In this document: piece after piece, positions 15,826-23,771 of the stretch
Numbering within the stretch: position 1 is the first letter of the stretch
Layout: each line of letters starts with the position of its first letter
Origin: Paenibacillus jilunlii
GTDB taxonomy: Bacteria; Bacillota; Bacilli; Paenibacillales; Paenibacillaceae
Assembly: GCF_900102965.1 (NCBI RefSeq)
Contig: NZ_FNGM01000018.1
Span: 62,001 to 126,000 of the forward strand
Reading direction: 5' to 3'
DNA: 64,000 bases
Position numbers and translations under genes: made by a program
Notes under the pieces: model-generated
What the model was told of the DNA's origin: nothing
What the model saw: the letters and a program-made list of their open reading frames with translations, nothing else
Databases searched by the model: none

Positions 15826-17517
15826 TTATTTCCTTCCCTTCCACGTATCCTTCAGCGGAACAATCCGGTTGAACACCAGCCGGTCTTCCCGGCTCAGCTT
15901 GTTGTCGGCGCAGAAGTAGCCCTGGCGCATAAATTGAAATTTATCCTCAGGCTTGGCACCAGCCGCAAAAGGCTCCAGAAGGCAGTGTTCCAGCAGCTTC
16001 CTGGACTCCGGATTGATGTACTCCTCCCAGGTTTCGCCTTCCGCCTTGGGACCGTCGTTGTCTTCCAGCAGCTTCTCATACAGATATACCTCTGCCGGTA
16101 TGCCATGACTGGCCGAGACCCAATGCAGGGTGCCTTTGACTTTGCGTCCACTATTTGCCCCGCCGCTTTTCGTCAGAGGATCATAGGTGCAGCGCAGCTC
16201 GCTGATCGCACCGGTTTCAGCATCCTTGATGACTTCGTTGCATCTGATGATATAAGCCCCCTTCAGCCGGACTTCACCGCCCGGAACCAGCCTGCGGAAA
16301 CCCGGTGCCGGTTCCTCCATGAAATCATCACGCTCAATGTAGACAGTGTCTGAGAATGGCACCTCTCTTACACCCAGCTCTGCATTTTCGCTATTATTGG
16401 CCAGGGTCAGCCACTCTGTCACCCCCGCCTCGTAATTGGTAATAACGACCTTTAGCGGATCGAGCACGGCCATTATACTCGGCACAGTGGCTTTGAGATC
16501 CTGTCTCAGGCAATGCTCCAGCATGGAGAAATCCACCATCGTTTGGTTTCGGACCATGCCGATCTCCCGGACAAAACTGCGGATGCTCTCCGGGGTAAAT
16601 CCCCGTCTCCGCAGACCGCGCAGTGTGGGAAGCCGGGGATCATCCCAGCCGTCCACGTAGTTCCCCGCAACAAGTGCTCTGAGATACCGTTTGCTGGTAA
16701 CCACCCCTGTCAGATTGACCCGTCCGAATTCCCTTTGCCTAGGGGCTTCTTCAATGCCCAGTTCCTCCAGCACCCACTCATAGAGGGGGCGGTGGTCCTT
16801 GAACTCAAGCGAGCATAAGGAATGGGTAATGCCTTCAATGGCGTCCTGGATCGGGTGGGCAAAATCATACATCGGGTAAATGCACCATGCATTCCCTGTA
16901 CGGTAATGCTCCGCGTGAATAATTCTGTAGATTACAGGATCACGCAGGTTGATGTTCGGTGAAGCCATATCGATTTTAGCCCGCAGCACCCGGGAACCGG
17001 CGGGATAAGCCCCTTCTCTCATTCCGCTGAATAAGCGGAGGTTCTCCTCCACGGACCGTTCACGGTAAGGACTGTTTTTTCCCGGTTCCGTCAGTGTGCC
17101 TCTGTAGGCGGTCACCTCTTCCGGCGGCAAATCGCAGACATAGGCTTTGCCTTTGCGGATTAAGGCCAGCGCGCTGCTGTAGATTTGCTCCGAATAGTCC
17201 GAGCCGTAATAAATATGTTCTCCGGGGCTGCAGCCCAGCCATTCGATATCCTGAATGATCGCTTTTACATATTCCATGTCCTCTTTGAGCGGATTCGTAT
17301 CGTCGAAGCGCAGATGAAAGGTGCCGCCATACTTTTGTGCAATCCCGTAATTCGTATGAATCGCAAACGCGCTGCCGATGTGCAGATACCCGTTCGGTTC
17401 CGGCGGAAACCGGGTGCAGATCTCTCTGCTGTAGATGCCGGACTCTATATCCTCCTTGATTAGCTTATCCATATAGTTTTCCGCTGCCGCAGTATCCATT
17501 GCGTTATCGCTGCTCAT
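15826..17517 (-). CDS. glnS: Glutaminyl-tRNA synthetase
   Basis: About 563 residues, class I synthetase. PPEPNGYLHIGSAFAIHTNYG is the HIGH region, LRFDDTNP is diagnostic of GlnRS/GluRS of the GlnRS type, and VTSKRYL stands at the KMSKS site. The C-terminal third is the two beta-barrel anticodon-binding domain (VYIERDDFMEEPAPGFRRLVPGGEVRLKGAYII). It charges tRNA-Gln directly. Many Firmicutes lack GlnRS and make Gln-tRNA through GatCAB, so its presence suggests ancient transfer or a supplementary route. ATG at 17515-17517 has GGAGGG upstream. It is controlled by the T-box leader at 17576-17864. Confidence 0.93.
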   Translation of the reverse strand: MSSDNAMDTAAAENYMDKLIKEDIESGIYSREICTRFPPEPNGYLHIGSAFAIHTNYGIAQKYGGTFHLRFDDTNPLKEDMEYVKAIIQDIEWLGCSPGEHIYYGSDYSEQIYSSALALIRKGKAYVCDLPPEEVTAYRGTLTEPGKNSPYRERSVEENLRLFSGMREGAYPAGSRVLRAKIDMASPNINLRDPVIYRIIHAEHYRTGNAWCIYPMYDFAHPIQDAIEGITHSLCSLEFKDHRPLYEWVLEELGIEEAPRQREFGRVNLTGVVTSKRYLRALVAGNYVDGWDDPRLPTLRGLRRRGFTPESIRSFVREIGMVRNQTMVDFSMLEHCLRQDLKATVPSIMAVLDPLKVVITNYEAGVTEWLTLANNSENAELGVREVPFSDTVYIERDDFMEEPAPGFRRLVPGGEVRLKGAYIIRCNEVIKDAETGAISELRCTYDPLTKSGGANSGRKVKGTLHWVSASHGIPAEVYLYEKLLEDNDGPKAEGETWEEYINPESRKLLEHCLLEPFAAGAKPEDKFQFMRQGYFCADNKLSREDRLVFNRIVPLKDTWKGRK

Positions 17518-17575
17518 GTGTGAACCCTCCTGTATGTGATAAACCGCCCTAAACAAGCTTTGCCCCATGCAAAAA

Positions 17576-17864
17576 AGAACCCCACCTCCAAGACGTATGG
17601 TCTTGGGGACGAGATTCTCGCGGTACCACCCCAGGTTTATTAATATGTCGCCATATTAATCTCATTAAGTACGGCATTCCCTTCAGGCAATGCTTATACT
17701 CTGGCTCTGTAACAGGAGCTCCTGTCGCACCATCCCCAGCCTCTGCTTAGTTCCGGTACACCGCTCAGAGGCTTGGTTCAATACACCTTTCTTTGCCCCT
17801 TTTCAGCATCCGGGGCTCTCTGTAAAAGAATGGATATATCTACTCTTCTCATCATCGCGTTTCA
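17576..17864 (-). promoter_or_regulatory. T-box riboswitch leader of glnS
   Basis: On the minus strand the leader starts with the Stem I signature GAAACGCGATGATGAGAAG, contains AGAGAG and GATGCTGAAA apical-loop elements, a Stem III, the T-box core GGGGTGGTACCGCGAGAA (near 17620-17634), and an intrinsic terminator (CCAAGACCATACGTCTTGG, then GTGGGGTTCTTTTTT). Uncharged tRNA binding should favour antitermination. A CAA triplet at 17773-17775 on the 3 prime side of Stem I is a candidate Gln specifier; the exact specifier loop was not folded. Confidence 0.9.
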
Positions 17865-17903
17865 ATAACTTTACAAAAAAACAGGGCTGATGTAAAGACG
17901 GCA

Positions 17904-19460
17904 TCAGTCTCCGCTGAGCGCCGCCAGCAGGTCCAGCGCTTCCTCATGCTCCGGCTCCAGCACCAGCGCCTGCCGGGTATACTCCAGCGCAGCTTCCAGA
18001 TCCTCCAGTTCATAGCTGCAGATAGCCAGGCAATAGAGCACCGTGACGACCGGCTCATCCTCCGTCTCCTGCAGCGATTGCGTCAGAAACTGCCGCGAGT
18101 CTTCGTACAGTCCCATCTCGAACAGCAGCAGTCCGCTGTCCAGGGCGAGATCATATTTTTGCGGCATCGGATAAAAGCCTGTCCACATCCGGTCGATCCC
18201 CAGCTTCAAATCGAGAATCTCCTCGTCGCTGGCCTCTTCCAGCAGGCTGGAAATCCGCTCGGCACTCTGGATGAACAGCTCGGCATCATAGCCGCCCAGG
18301 CGCCAGAAGCCCAGAATCTGCTGCAGCCCGATGGTGTCATAGTTCTGGTCGATCCAGAGCTTCAGACTGAAGAAATCATCCGGTCCGAAACGTTCGATGA
18401 ACCTGCGGTAGGCCAGGCGGGCCTGGACATGGCGCAGCGGCTCTTCCAGCATAAAGATGCAGCCCACGTTCAGGTTCTTGTAATGATGTTCGGTGAATGA
18501 AGCCAATGCGCCTTTTTGTTCAAAATAGCACACCAGCGCATGATAGTTCGCTGTAAGTGAGATGCTGCCATGATGGATCAGCTTCGGAGGCTCAGCAAAT
18601 TCCCAGTTCTCCAGCCGGTGGTCACCCTTATCGGCGGTCAGCAGCAGGAAGCCCGCCCCGGACAGCGCACTCAGCCGCTCCATACATTCCAGCGCTGCCG
18701 CCGGAAAGAGCACATGCGAATCCTCAAGCTTGTCCTGATAGTACGCGATTACTTCACGGTACGGGTAAGACTTCTCTTCATAGCCTTCTGCCCGGCGGTA
18801 GTGATACTCGGGAATCAGATCCCTCAGCACCTCGGAGGGCCCCATCGTGTCTGATTGCTCCGGGTATTGCAGCGATACCTCGCATTCATATATTTTGCCT
18901 TCATCCACATAGAGCAGCTCCTGCGGGATACTGTCAAAAAAGTAGTTGGCGATCACCATCAGCGGCTGTGCCAGCGTCCCCGGTGTAATCACCTTTCCGC
19001 TCTCGGTCAGATGCAGCGCGGTATCCGCAACGGCATCGAAACGCGCAAAATCGAGGATGCCCTGCTCCACAAAAGGGATCAGGCCGGGATGCTGCTGCCA
19101 GCCGGTGATATTTTTCCACGGAAGATCGCTCATGACATAGGTAAACGGAGGCAGCGGCAGCCCTGCATAATCCATTAATTCAGACAGCTTCTGCAGCACA
19201 TGGAACGCGAGGCGTCCGGCACCTGCACCCAGCTCCAGAATAATGACCGGCTCTGTGGTGTATCCCATCCCCGCCCGGTCCTGCAAAAACCCGAAGATCA
19301 TCTCCGCATAGCCCGTCCCGATCATCGGATTGCTCGTAATATACTGCGGAACCTGGTCGTTTTTCCAGGCCTGCATCCCCAGCTCTTCATAATATTTGCG
19401 CTGCAGCTCCCAGATCGGGGCTTCGCTGAAGCGGTAGCGTATTGATCCGCTGTCTGTCAT
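17904..19460 (-). CDS. MidA-like SAM-dependent methyltransferase with C-terminal TPRs
   Basis: 518 residues. EPVIILELGAGAGRLAFHVLQ (about 72-92) is the SAM-binding motif I, followed by YVMSDLPW (motif II region) and VIANYFFDSIPQELLYV, the family hallmark of MidA/NDUFAF7-type (DUF185) methyltransferases. The last 120 residues look like TPR-type helical repeats (YEDSRQFLTQSLQ, VTVLYCLAICSYELEDLEAALEYTRQALVLEPEHEEAL), suggesting protein binding. In mitochondria the homologue methylates an arginine of complex I; a bacterial target is not known to me. Upstream gene of glnS but separated by the T-box leader. Confidence 0.75.
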   Translation of the reverse strand: MTDSGSIRYRFSEAPIWELQRKYYEELGMQAWKNDQVPQYITSNPMIGTGYAEMIFGFLQDRAGMGYTTEPVIILELGAGAGRLAFHVLQKLSELMDYAGLPLPPFTYVMSDLPWKNITGWQQHPGLIPFVEQGILDFARFDAVADTALHLTESGKVITPGTLAQPLMVIANYFFDSIPQELLYVDEGKIYECEVSLQYPEQSDTMGPSEVLRDLIPEYHYRRAEGYEEKSYPYREVIAYYQDKLEDSHVLFPAAALECMERLSALSGAGFLLLTADKGDHRLENWEFAEPPKLIHHGSISLTANYHALVCYFEQKGALASFTEHHYKNLNVGCIFMLEEPLRHVQARLAYRRFIERFGPDDFFSLKLWIDQNYDTIGLQQILGFWRLGGYDAELFIQSAERISSLLEEASDEEILDLKLGIDRMWTGFYPMPQKYDLALDSGLLLFEMGLYEDSRQFLTQSLQETEDEPVVTVLYCLAICSYELEDLEAALEYTRQALVLEPEHEEALDLLAALSGD

Positions 19461-19560
19461 ATGTGTATACCCTGCTCTCTATAATCTTCTGGTTAATGCT
19501 TCTCTTAGTACTCCATTATTAAGAATCCCTCTTCGGGCGGTCTCTGTCAATTACTGATTT

Positions 19561-19618
19561 GCAATTGCGGGCATCTTCATACGGCCTTCCGGCATATATT
19601 CTCTAATGAGCAATTGCG
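19561..19618. promoter_or_regulatory. Paired GCAATTGC palindromes upstream of the bicupin gene
   Basis: GCAATTGCG occurs at 19561-19569 and again at 19610-19618, 49 bp apart, in the divergent region between the methyltransferase gene and the bicupin gene. The spacing of nearly five helical turns would suit a looping regulator. The second copy lies about 20 bp before the ATG, over the ribosome-site region. Confidence 0.35.
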
Positions 19619-19639
19619 ATCAGGAAAGGAGCCAGACCC

Positions 19640-20806
19640 ATGGAATCCCCGGAACATGGTTCAGCCAAAAAAGCAGGCATCCCCCAGCCGATCCGCAGTG
19701 ACGGCGCAGGCAACGTAGACCTTGGCCCCCGCGATGTGATGCGGGACCGGGAGAACCCGGATATGTTCATCCCTCCGGTTACCGACAATGGACTCATTCC
19801 CAATCTGAAATTCTCTTTCTCCGACGCCCATATGCAGCTCAATCACGGCGGCTGGTCCAGAGAGGTAACGGTTAGAGAATTGCCCGTTGCCACCACACTC
19901 GCGGCAGTTAATATGAGCCTGACTCCAGGCGGCGTGCGGGAGCTGCACTGGCATCAGCAGGCCGAATGGTCCTATATGCTGCTTGGAAGCGCACGGATTA
20001 CAGCGGTGGATCAGAACGGCCGGAACTTTATTGCCGATATCGGCCCGGGTGATCTGTGGTATTTCCCTCCGGGTATCCCCCATTCTATTCAAGGGCTCGC
20101 GGAGGGCTGCGAATTTCTGCTTGTTTTTGATGACGGCACATTCTCCGATCTCAATACCCTGTCCCTCTCCGACTGGTTCGCCCATACGCCGAAGGAGGTG
20201 CTGTCGGCCAATTTCGGGGTGCCGCCTTCAGCCTTTGACTACCTCCCGAAGGATCAGGTCTACATCTACCAGGACCAGGTCCCCGGCTCTCTGCAGAGTC
20301 AAAAGGTACAATCTCCCTTCGGTGAAATTCCGCTGAGCTTCAAGCACCGGCTGCTGGCCCAGCCTCCGCTGAAAACGCCGGGGGGAAGCGTGCGAATCGT
20401 TGACAGCTCGAATTTTCCCATCTCCAGAACGATAGCCGCAGCACTCGTCGAGATAGAACCGGGGGCGATGCGCGAGCTGCACTGGCATCCGAATAACGAT
20501 GAGTGGCAATATTATCTGGCCGGAGAAGGCCGCATGACGGTCTTTGGCGGCAGCGGTGCAGCCCGCACCTTCAATTACAGGGCCGGAGATGTCGGATATG
20601 TCCCTTTTGCCTTCGGACATTATATCCAGAATACCGGCACGGAAACCCTGTGGTTCCTGGAAATGTTCAAAAGCGGCCGCTTTGCCGACGTTTCACTGAA
20701 CCAGTGGATGGCGCTCACGCCTGAGGAGCTCGTCAGCAGCAACCTGAACGTGGGGCCGGAGCTGATGGATGCGCTGCGCAAGGTCAAATGGCCTGTGGTT
20801 ACTTAG
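19640..20806 (+). CDS. Bicupin oxalate decarboxylase-family protein
   Basis: 388 residues with two cupin domains. Mn site 1: His103, His105, Glu109, His148 (RELHWHQQAEW, PHSIQ). Mn site 2: His281, His283, Glu288, His327 (RELHWHPNNDEW, GHYIQN). Arg100 matches the substrate-binding arginine. The family converts oxalate to formate and CO2. In Bacillus subtilis OxdC the flexible lid at 161-164 is Ser-Glu-Asn-Ser, with Glu162 as proton donor; here the aligned lid 169-172 is Ser-Asp-Leu-Asn, so the acid is Asp170. Activity may be altered. AAAGGAG precedes the ATG. Confidence 0.88.
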   Translation: MESPEHGSAKKAGIPQPIRSDGAGNVDLGPRDVMRDRENPDMFIPPVTDNGLIPNLKFSFSDAHMQLNHGGWSREVTVRELPVATTLAAVNMSLTPGGVRELHWHQQAEWSYMLLGSARITAVDQNGRNFIADIGPGDLWYFPPGIPHSIQGLAEGCEFLLVFDDGTFSDLNTLSLSDWFAHTPKEVLSANFGVPPSAFDYLPKDQVYIYQDQVPGSLQSQKVQSPFGEIPLSFKHRLLAQPPLKTPGGSVRIVDSSNFPISRTIAAALVEIEPGAMRELHWHPNNDEWQYYLAGEGRMTVFGGSGAARTFNYRAGDVGYVPFAFGHYIQNTGTETLWFLEMFKSGRFADVSLNQWMALTPEELVSSNLNVGPELMDALRKVKWPVVT

Positions 20807-21016
20807 CCGGAATATGCCGGCCCCGAGCGTAAGGATTGAGGGAAGGCTTGTCATAGATCCCCGGGAAAAAATTCAGCAGCATAACTATTCAGGGTATGAA
20901 GTAATAACTGCGGCCACCCCCTCATAGTCTGTATTAGGGGAACGAAGCAGCTCCTTGGGAGAGGGGATGCGGTCCGAAGAGCCATCCTATACTTAAGGAT
21001 TGGAGGCCGGACCCCT

Positions 21017-21097
21017 ATGAGTACAGACCAGCTCATTGCCTTGCTCGTTCTTGTCATCATGATCGTACAGCTTGCCGTTGGCAAAAAAAAATCCTAA
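21017..21097 (+). CDS. Small holin-like type I toxin peptide
   Basis: A 26-codon frame with a good GGAGG site 10 nt upstream. The peptide starts MSTDQLIALLVLVIMIVQL and ends with Gly-Lys-Lys-Lys-Ser: a single membrane helix with a basic tail, the layout of the putative holin-like toxin family (Hol_Tox) and of type I toxins such as TxpA. A hairpin terminator follows immediately. Type I toxins are usually silenced by an antisense RNA; the window around 20900-21150 was not resolved for such a promoter. It could also be a harmless membrane micropeptide. Confidence 0.65.
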   Translation: MSTDQLIALLVLVIMIVQLAVGKKKS

Positions 21098-21113
21098 CAC
21101 AGCACTATTGCAT

Positions 21114-21153
21114 CCGCCTGCTGCCCATACTTAATGGGTGGCGGGTATTTTTT
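21114..21153 (+). terminator. Terminator of the small toxin gene
   Basis: CCGCC...GCCCAT-ACTTA-ATGGGT-GGCGG followed by a T run (TATTTTTTAT). The inner and outer stems are separated by a small bulge. Confidence 0.7.
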
Positions 21154-21177
21154 ATGATGTAATTCCACTTACTAAAG

Positions 21178-21206
21178 TTGAGAAACATTAAAAAGTATAG
21201 TAAGAT
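21178..21206 (+). promoter_or_regulatory. Promoter of the second monooxygenase gene
   Basis: TTGAGA (21178-21183) and TAAGAT (21201-21206) with a 17-bp spacer, followed 23 bp later by AAAGGAGG. CTTACTA (about 21168-21174) and TAGTAAG (21197-21203) form a spaced inverted repeat over the promoter; CTTAC also appears in the operator at 54-70. Confidence 0.5.
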
Positions 21207-21235
21207 AAAGATACGAAAAAAGGAGGCGGATAGAG

Positions 21236-22303
21236 ATGGCCGAAATGGAAAACAGTATGGAAATAGGCATCAGCACATTTTTGGAGACTACCCCGGACCC
21301 GGTGACCGGCGAGGTCATCAGCCACGCCGAAAGACTGCGTGAAGCGGTAGAAGAAATTGTACTCGCCGATCAGGTGGGCCTTGACGTATATGGAATCGGG
21401 GAACATCACCGTGCGGATTACGCCGGCAGCGCACCTGCTGTTGTGCTTGCTGCCGCGGCAGCTATGACGAAGAAGATCCGGCTTACCAGTGCTGTTACTG
21501 TTTTGTCCTCGGATGATCCGGTACGCGTCTACCAAGCCTTCTCTACGCTGGACGGCCTCTCGGGCGGCCGGGCAGAAATTATGGCGGGCCGGGGCTCCTT
21601 TATCGAATCCTTCCCGCTCTTCGGCTACAGCCTGGATGATTATGACGAATTGTTCGAAGAGAAGCTGGAGCTGCTGCTGAAGATTAGAGCCTCGGAAAAG
21701 GTTACCTGGCCCGGAGGACATCGCCCGGCTATTAATAATCTCCCGGTCTATCCCCGCGCTGTCCAGGACCCGCTGCCGGTATGGATCGCCAGCGGCGGCA
21801 ATCCCGAATCTGCGATCCGGGCAGGCATGCTCGGCCTCCCCATCGCCTTTGCTATTATCGGCGGTATGCCGGAGCGCTTCGCCCCGCTGGTCCAGCTCTA
21901 CAAGGACGCTGCCGCCAAAGCCGGGCATAACCCCGACAAGCTTCAGATCGCCACACACTCGCATGGCTTTGTCGGTGAAACCACTGAACAGGCGGCTGCT
22001 TTGTTCTATCCGTCGACCATGGCCCAGATGAATGTGATCGGGCGCGAACGGGGCTGGGGACAAGCTTACAACCGGGCAACCTATGACGAGGCCCGCAGTC
22101 TGCGGGGCGCCCTGTATGTAGGCGATGCCGAATATGTCGCCGAGAAGATTCTGCTGCTGCGCAAGAATCTGGGTGTTACCCGCTTCTTCCTGCATGTGAA
22201 TGTCGGCACCATGCCGCACCGCGAGGTCCTGCGTGCCATCGAGCTGCTGGGCACCAAGGTTGCCCCGATTGTGCGCCGGGAGCTTGCGAAGGGCGCATTG
22301 TAA
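21236..22303 (+). CDS. LLM-class FMN-dependent monooxygenase (paralogue)
   Basis: 355 residues. The GIGEHHRADYAGSAP segment, SAVTVLSSDDPVRVYQAFSTLDGLSGGRAE and AGRGSFIESFPLFGYSLDDY match the protein at 170-1273 block by block, so the two are paralogues of the luciferase-like superfamily. Same expected chemistry: oxidation of a small molecule with FMNH2 and oxygen. AAAGGAGG lies 8 nt before the ATG. It is a single-gene unit with its own promoter and a strong terminator. Confidence 0.88.
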   Translation: MAEMENSMEIGISTFLETTPDPVTGEVISHAERLREAVEEIVLADQVGLDVYGIGEHHRADYAGSAPAVVLAAAAAMTKKIRLTSAVTVLSSDDPVRVYQAFSTLDGLSGGRAEIMAGRGSFIESFPLFGYSLDDYDELFEEKLELLLKIRASEKVTWPGGHRPAINNLPVYPRAVQDPLPVWIASGGNPESAIRAGMLGLPIAFAIIGGMPERFAPLVQLYKDAAAKAGHNPDKLQIATHSHGFVGETTEQAAALFYPSTMAQMNVIGRERGWGQAYNRATYDEARSLRGALYVGDAEYVAEKILLLRKNLGVTRFFLHVNVGTMPHREVLRAIELLGTKVAPIVRRELAKGAL

Positions 22304-22325
22304 GAAATAAACCAGACCGTAGAAA

Positions 22326-22380
22326 ACAAGGGATGCTGCATCGCCATAAGGTTTACCTGTGGCGGTGCAGCATCCCTTGT
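22326..22380. terminator. Strong bidirectional terminator
   Basis: ACAAGGGATGCTGCATCGCCA pairs with TGGCGGTGCAGCATCCCTTGT, about 20 bp of stem with one G-T pair. It separates the convergent monooxygenase and hydrolase genes. Confidence 0.85.
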
Positions 22381-22388
22381 TATATAGG

Positions 22389-22958
22389 TTACGGTAAAAT
22401 GACTGAATTGCGAAGACACAGCTCCAGCATCATAGGCCAAGGACCATGACCGGATTCCACGTTGATATGGCCGCTGTTCGGGAGGATAAGATTGGGCAAG
22501 CCCAGTTTCATATATGGCACCGCATCTTCTACTGGGCAAAAGGGATCTGCCGAGGAATGAACGAACACCGTGCGCTCTGCGCCGCTTACCACTTCCTCCA
22601 GATTTACGGGAATCGGAAAAAAGCTTGCCACCTCTGCGAAATCTGTCGCTGGAGATACAGGAGATACCAGAATGGCCTGCTTCATAGTCCGGCGGGGAGC
22701 CGAGCATGCGTAATGGAACCATAGGATACAGGCCAGACTATGGGCAATCACGGTAACTTCCTCTTCTTCAGGAATGTCCGCAGTCACCTGCTCAAGCGTC
22801 TCCATCCAGTCTTGTCTTTGCGGCTGATCCTTCCCGGGGAACTCCGGATAATATACCGTTTCACCCCGTTCCAGCAGTTCCTGAGACAGCCAGGTCTGCC
22901 AATGATCTGGTCCGCTGCCCCCAAGTCCATACAGTATCAGAAAGCTTCTTTTTACCAA
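22389..22958 (-). CDS. RBBP9/YdeN-type alpha/beta hydrolase
   Basis: 189 residues. ILYGLGGSGPDHWQTWL at the N-terminus and the nucleophile elbow AHSLAC are the signature of the small serine hydrolase group (RBBP9/YdeN). Asp in SSADPFCP and His in NSGHINVESG complete the triad. Substrate unknown. The start is a TTG at 22956-22958, with AAGGGA about 10 nt upstream; an ATG in that leader is out of frame. Confidence 0.82.
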   Translation of the reverse strand: MVKRSFLILYGLGGSGPDHWQTWLSQELLERGETVYYPEFPGKDQPQRQDWMETLEQVTADIPEEEEVTVIAHSLACILWFHYACSAPRRTMKQAILVSPVSPATDFAEVASFFPIPVNLEEVVSGAERTVFVHSSADPFCPVEDAVPYMKLGLPNLILPNSGHINVESGHGPWPMMLELCLRNSVILP

Positions 22959-23060
22959 ATTTGATCCATTCCCTTCATCTTCATCTGGGTAGTGGGGTCT
23001 ACCTCAATTTATAAGAAGATAGTAAAGGCCTTTCATACCTTTGTAAACCCAAACAAGTGG

Positions 23061-23239
23061 AAACGGCTACGCCATCCTTGACTGAATCAATTTTTAGTTT
23101 GGCTATGCCTGGAGAACCCTTTATCCATCCTTCGGCAATTCTAAGTGGAAAAAGGGTAACTAATTCAGCTCATTTCGCCCCTGACAAGGTAATATGACCC
23201 AATTAAGTTCCCTTTTTCCACTTAGCATTGCTCACCTGC
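23061..23239. repeat. Dispersed intergenic repeat R1, long copy B
   Basis: Occupies most of the gap 22959-23330. It aligns over its length with 2795-2955: AAACGGCTACGCCATCCTTG, GCCTGGAGAA, AAGTGGAAAAAGG, TAACTAATTC, AATTAAGTTCCCTTTTTCCACTT, and then GCTCACCTGC, which in copy A lies about 50 bp further on. Outside the repeat the gap shows no gene. Confidence 0.7.
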
Positions 23240-23330
23240 GTCTTGTGTTCGTGATAATTCGCCATTATCGTTCTCTCCTATTCTCTGACAGCAGTTGGTT
23301 TCCGCCACTTATAGTCAGTCCTTCACCCGG

Positions 23331-23750
23331 TTATTCGCCGGTATCCGCAAACCGCTTAATGCGCTCGCCCACTTGGTCGCGTACCCGCTGGAAGACCGCC
23401 CACTTCTCTTCATCCGTTCCCTGCGCTTTCGCCGGATCATCGAATCCCCAGTGCTCCCGTCTCACCTGTGGTGGTGTAACCGGGCATTTATCAGCAGCAT
23501 CTCCGCATAATGTAATCACGAGGTCTGCGTTGTTAAGAAGCTTCGGATCAATAATATCCGAGGTTTGACCCGAGATATCAATGCCCACTTCATTCATAGC
23601 TTGTACGGCTTTTGGATTCAGACCATGGGCCTCTATTCCTGCGCTGTACACCTTCCATTCCTCGCTCAAGTATTTCTTGGCCCAGCCTTCGGCCATCTGG
23701 CTTCGGCAGGAGTTCCCTGTACACAAAAAGTAAATGATTTTCTTGTCCAT
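23331..23750 (-). CDS. arsC: Thioredoxin-coupled arsenate reductase
   Basis: 139 residues, the usual length of pI258-type ArsC. The P-loop CTGNSCRSQMAEGW holds the first catalytic Cys and the Cys-x5-Arg motif; the CGDAADKCPVTPP segment has the second and third redox cysteines. It reduces arsenate to arsenite using thioredoxin. ATG at 23748-23750 is 10 nt after AAAGGAG. Last gene of the arsRBC operon; 21 bp after arsB. Confidence 0.93.
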   Translation of the reverse strand: MDKKIIYFLCTGNSCRSQMAEGWAKKYLSEEWKVYSAGIEAHGLNPKAVQAMNEVGIDISGQTSDIIDPKLLNNADLVITLCGDAADKCPVTPPQVRREHWGFDDPAKAQGTDEEKWAVFQRVRDQVGERIKRFADTGE

Positions 23751-23771
23751 AAGTTGCAATCTCCTTTGAGT

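Noticed and set aside
21188..22219. A 343-codon minus-strand open frame
   Set aside because: Antisense to the second monooxygenase gene; no recognisable fold.
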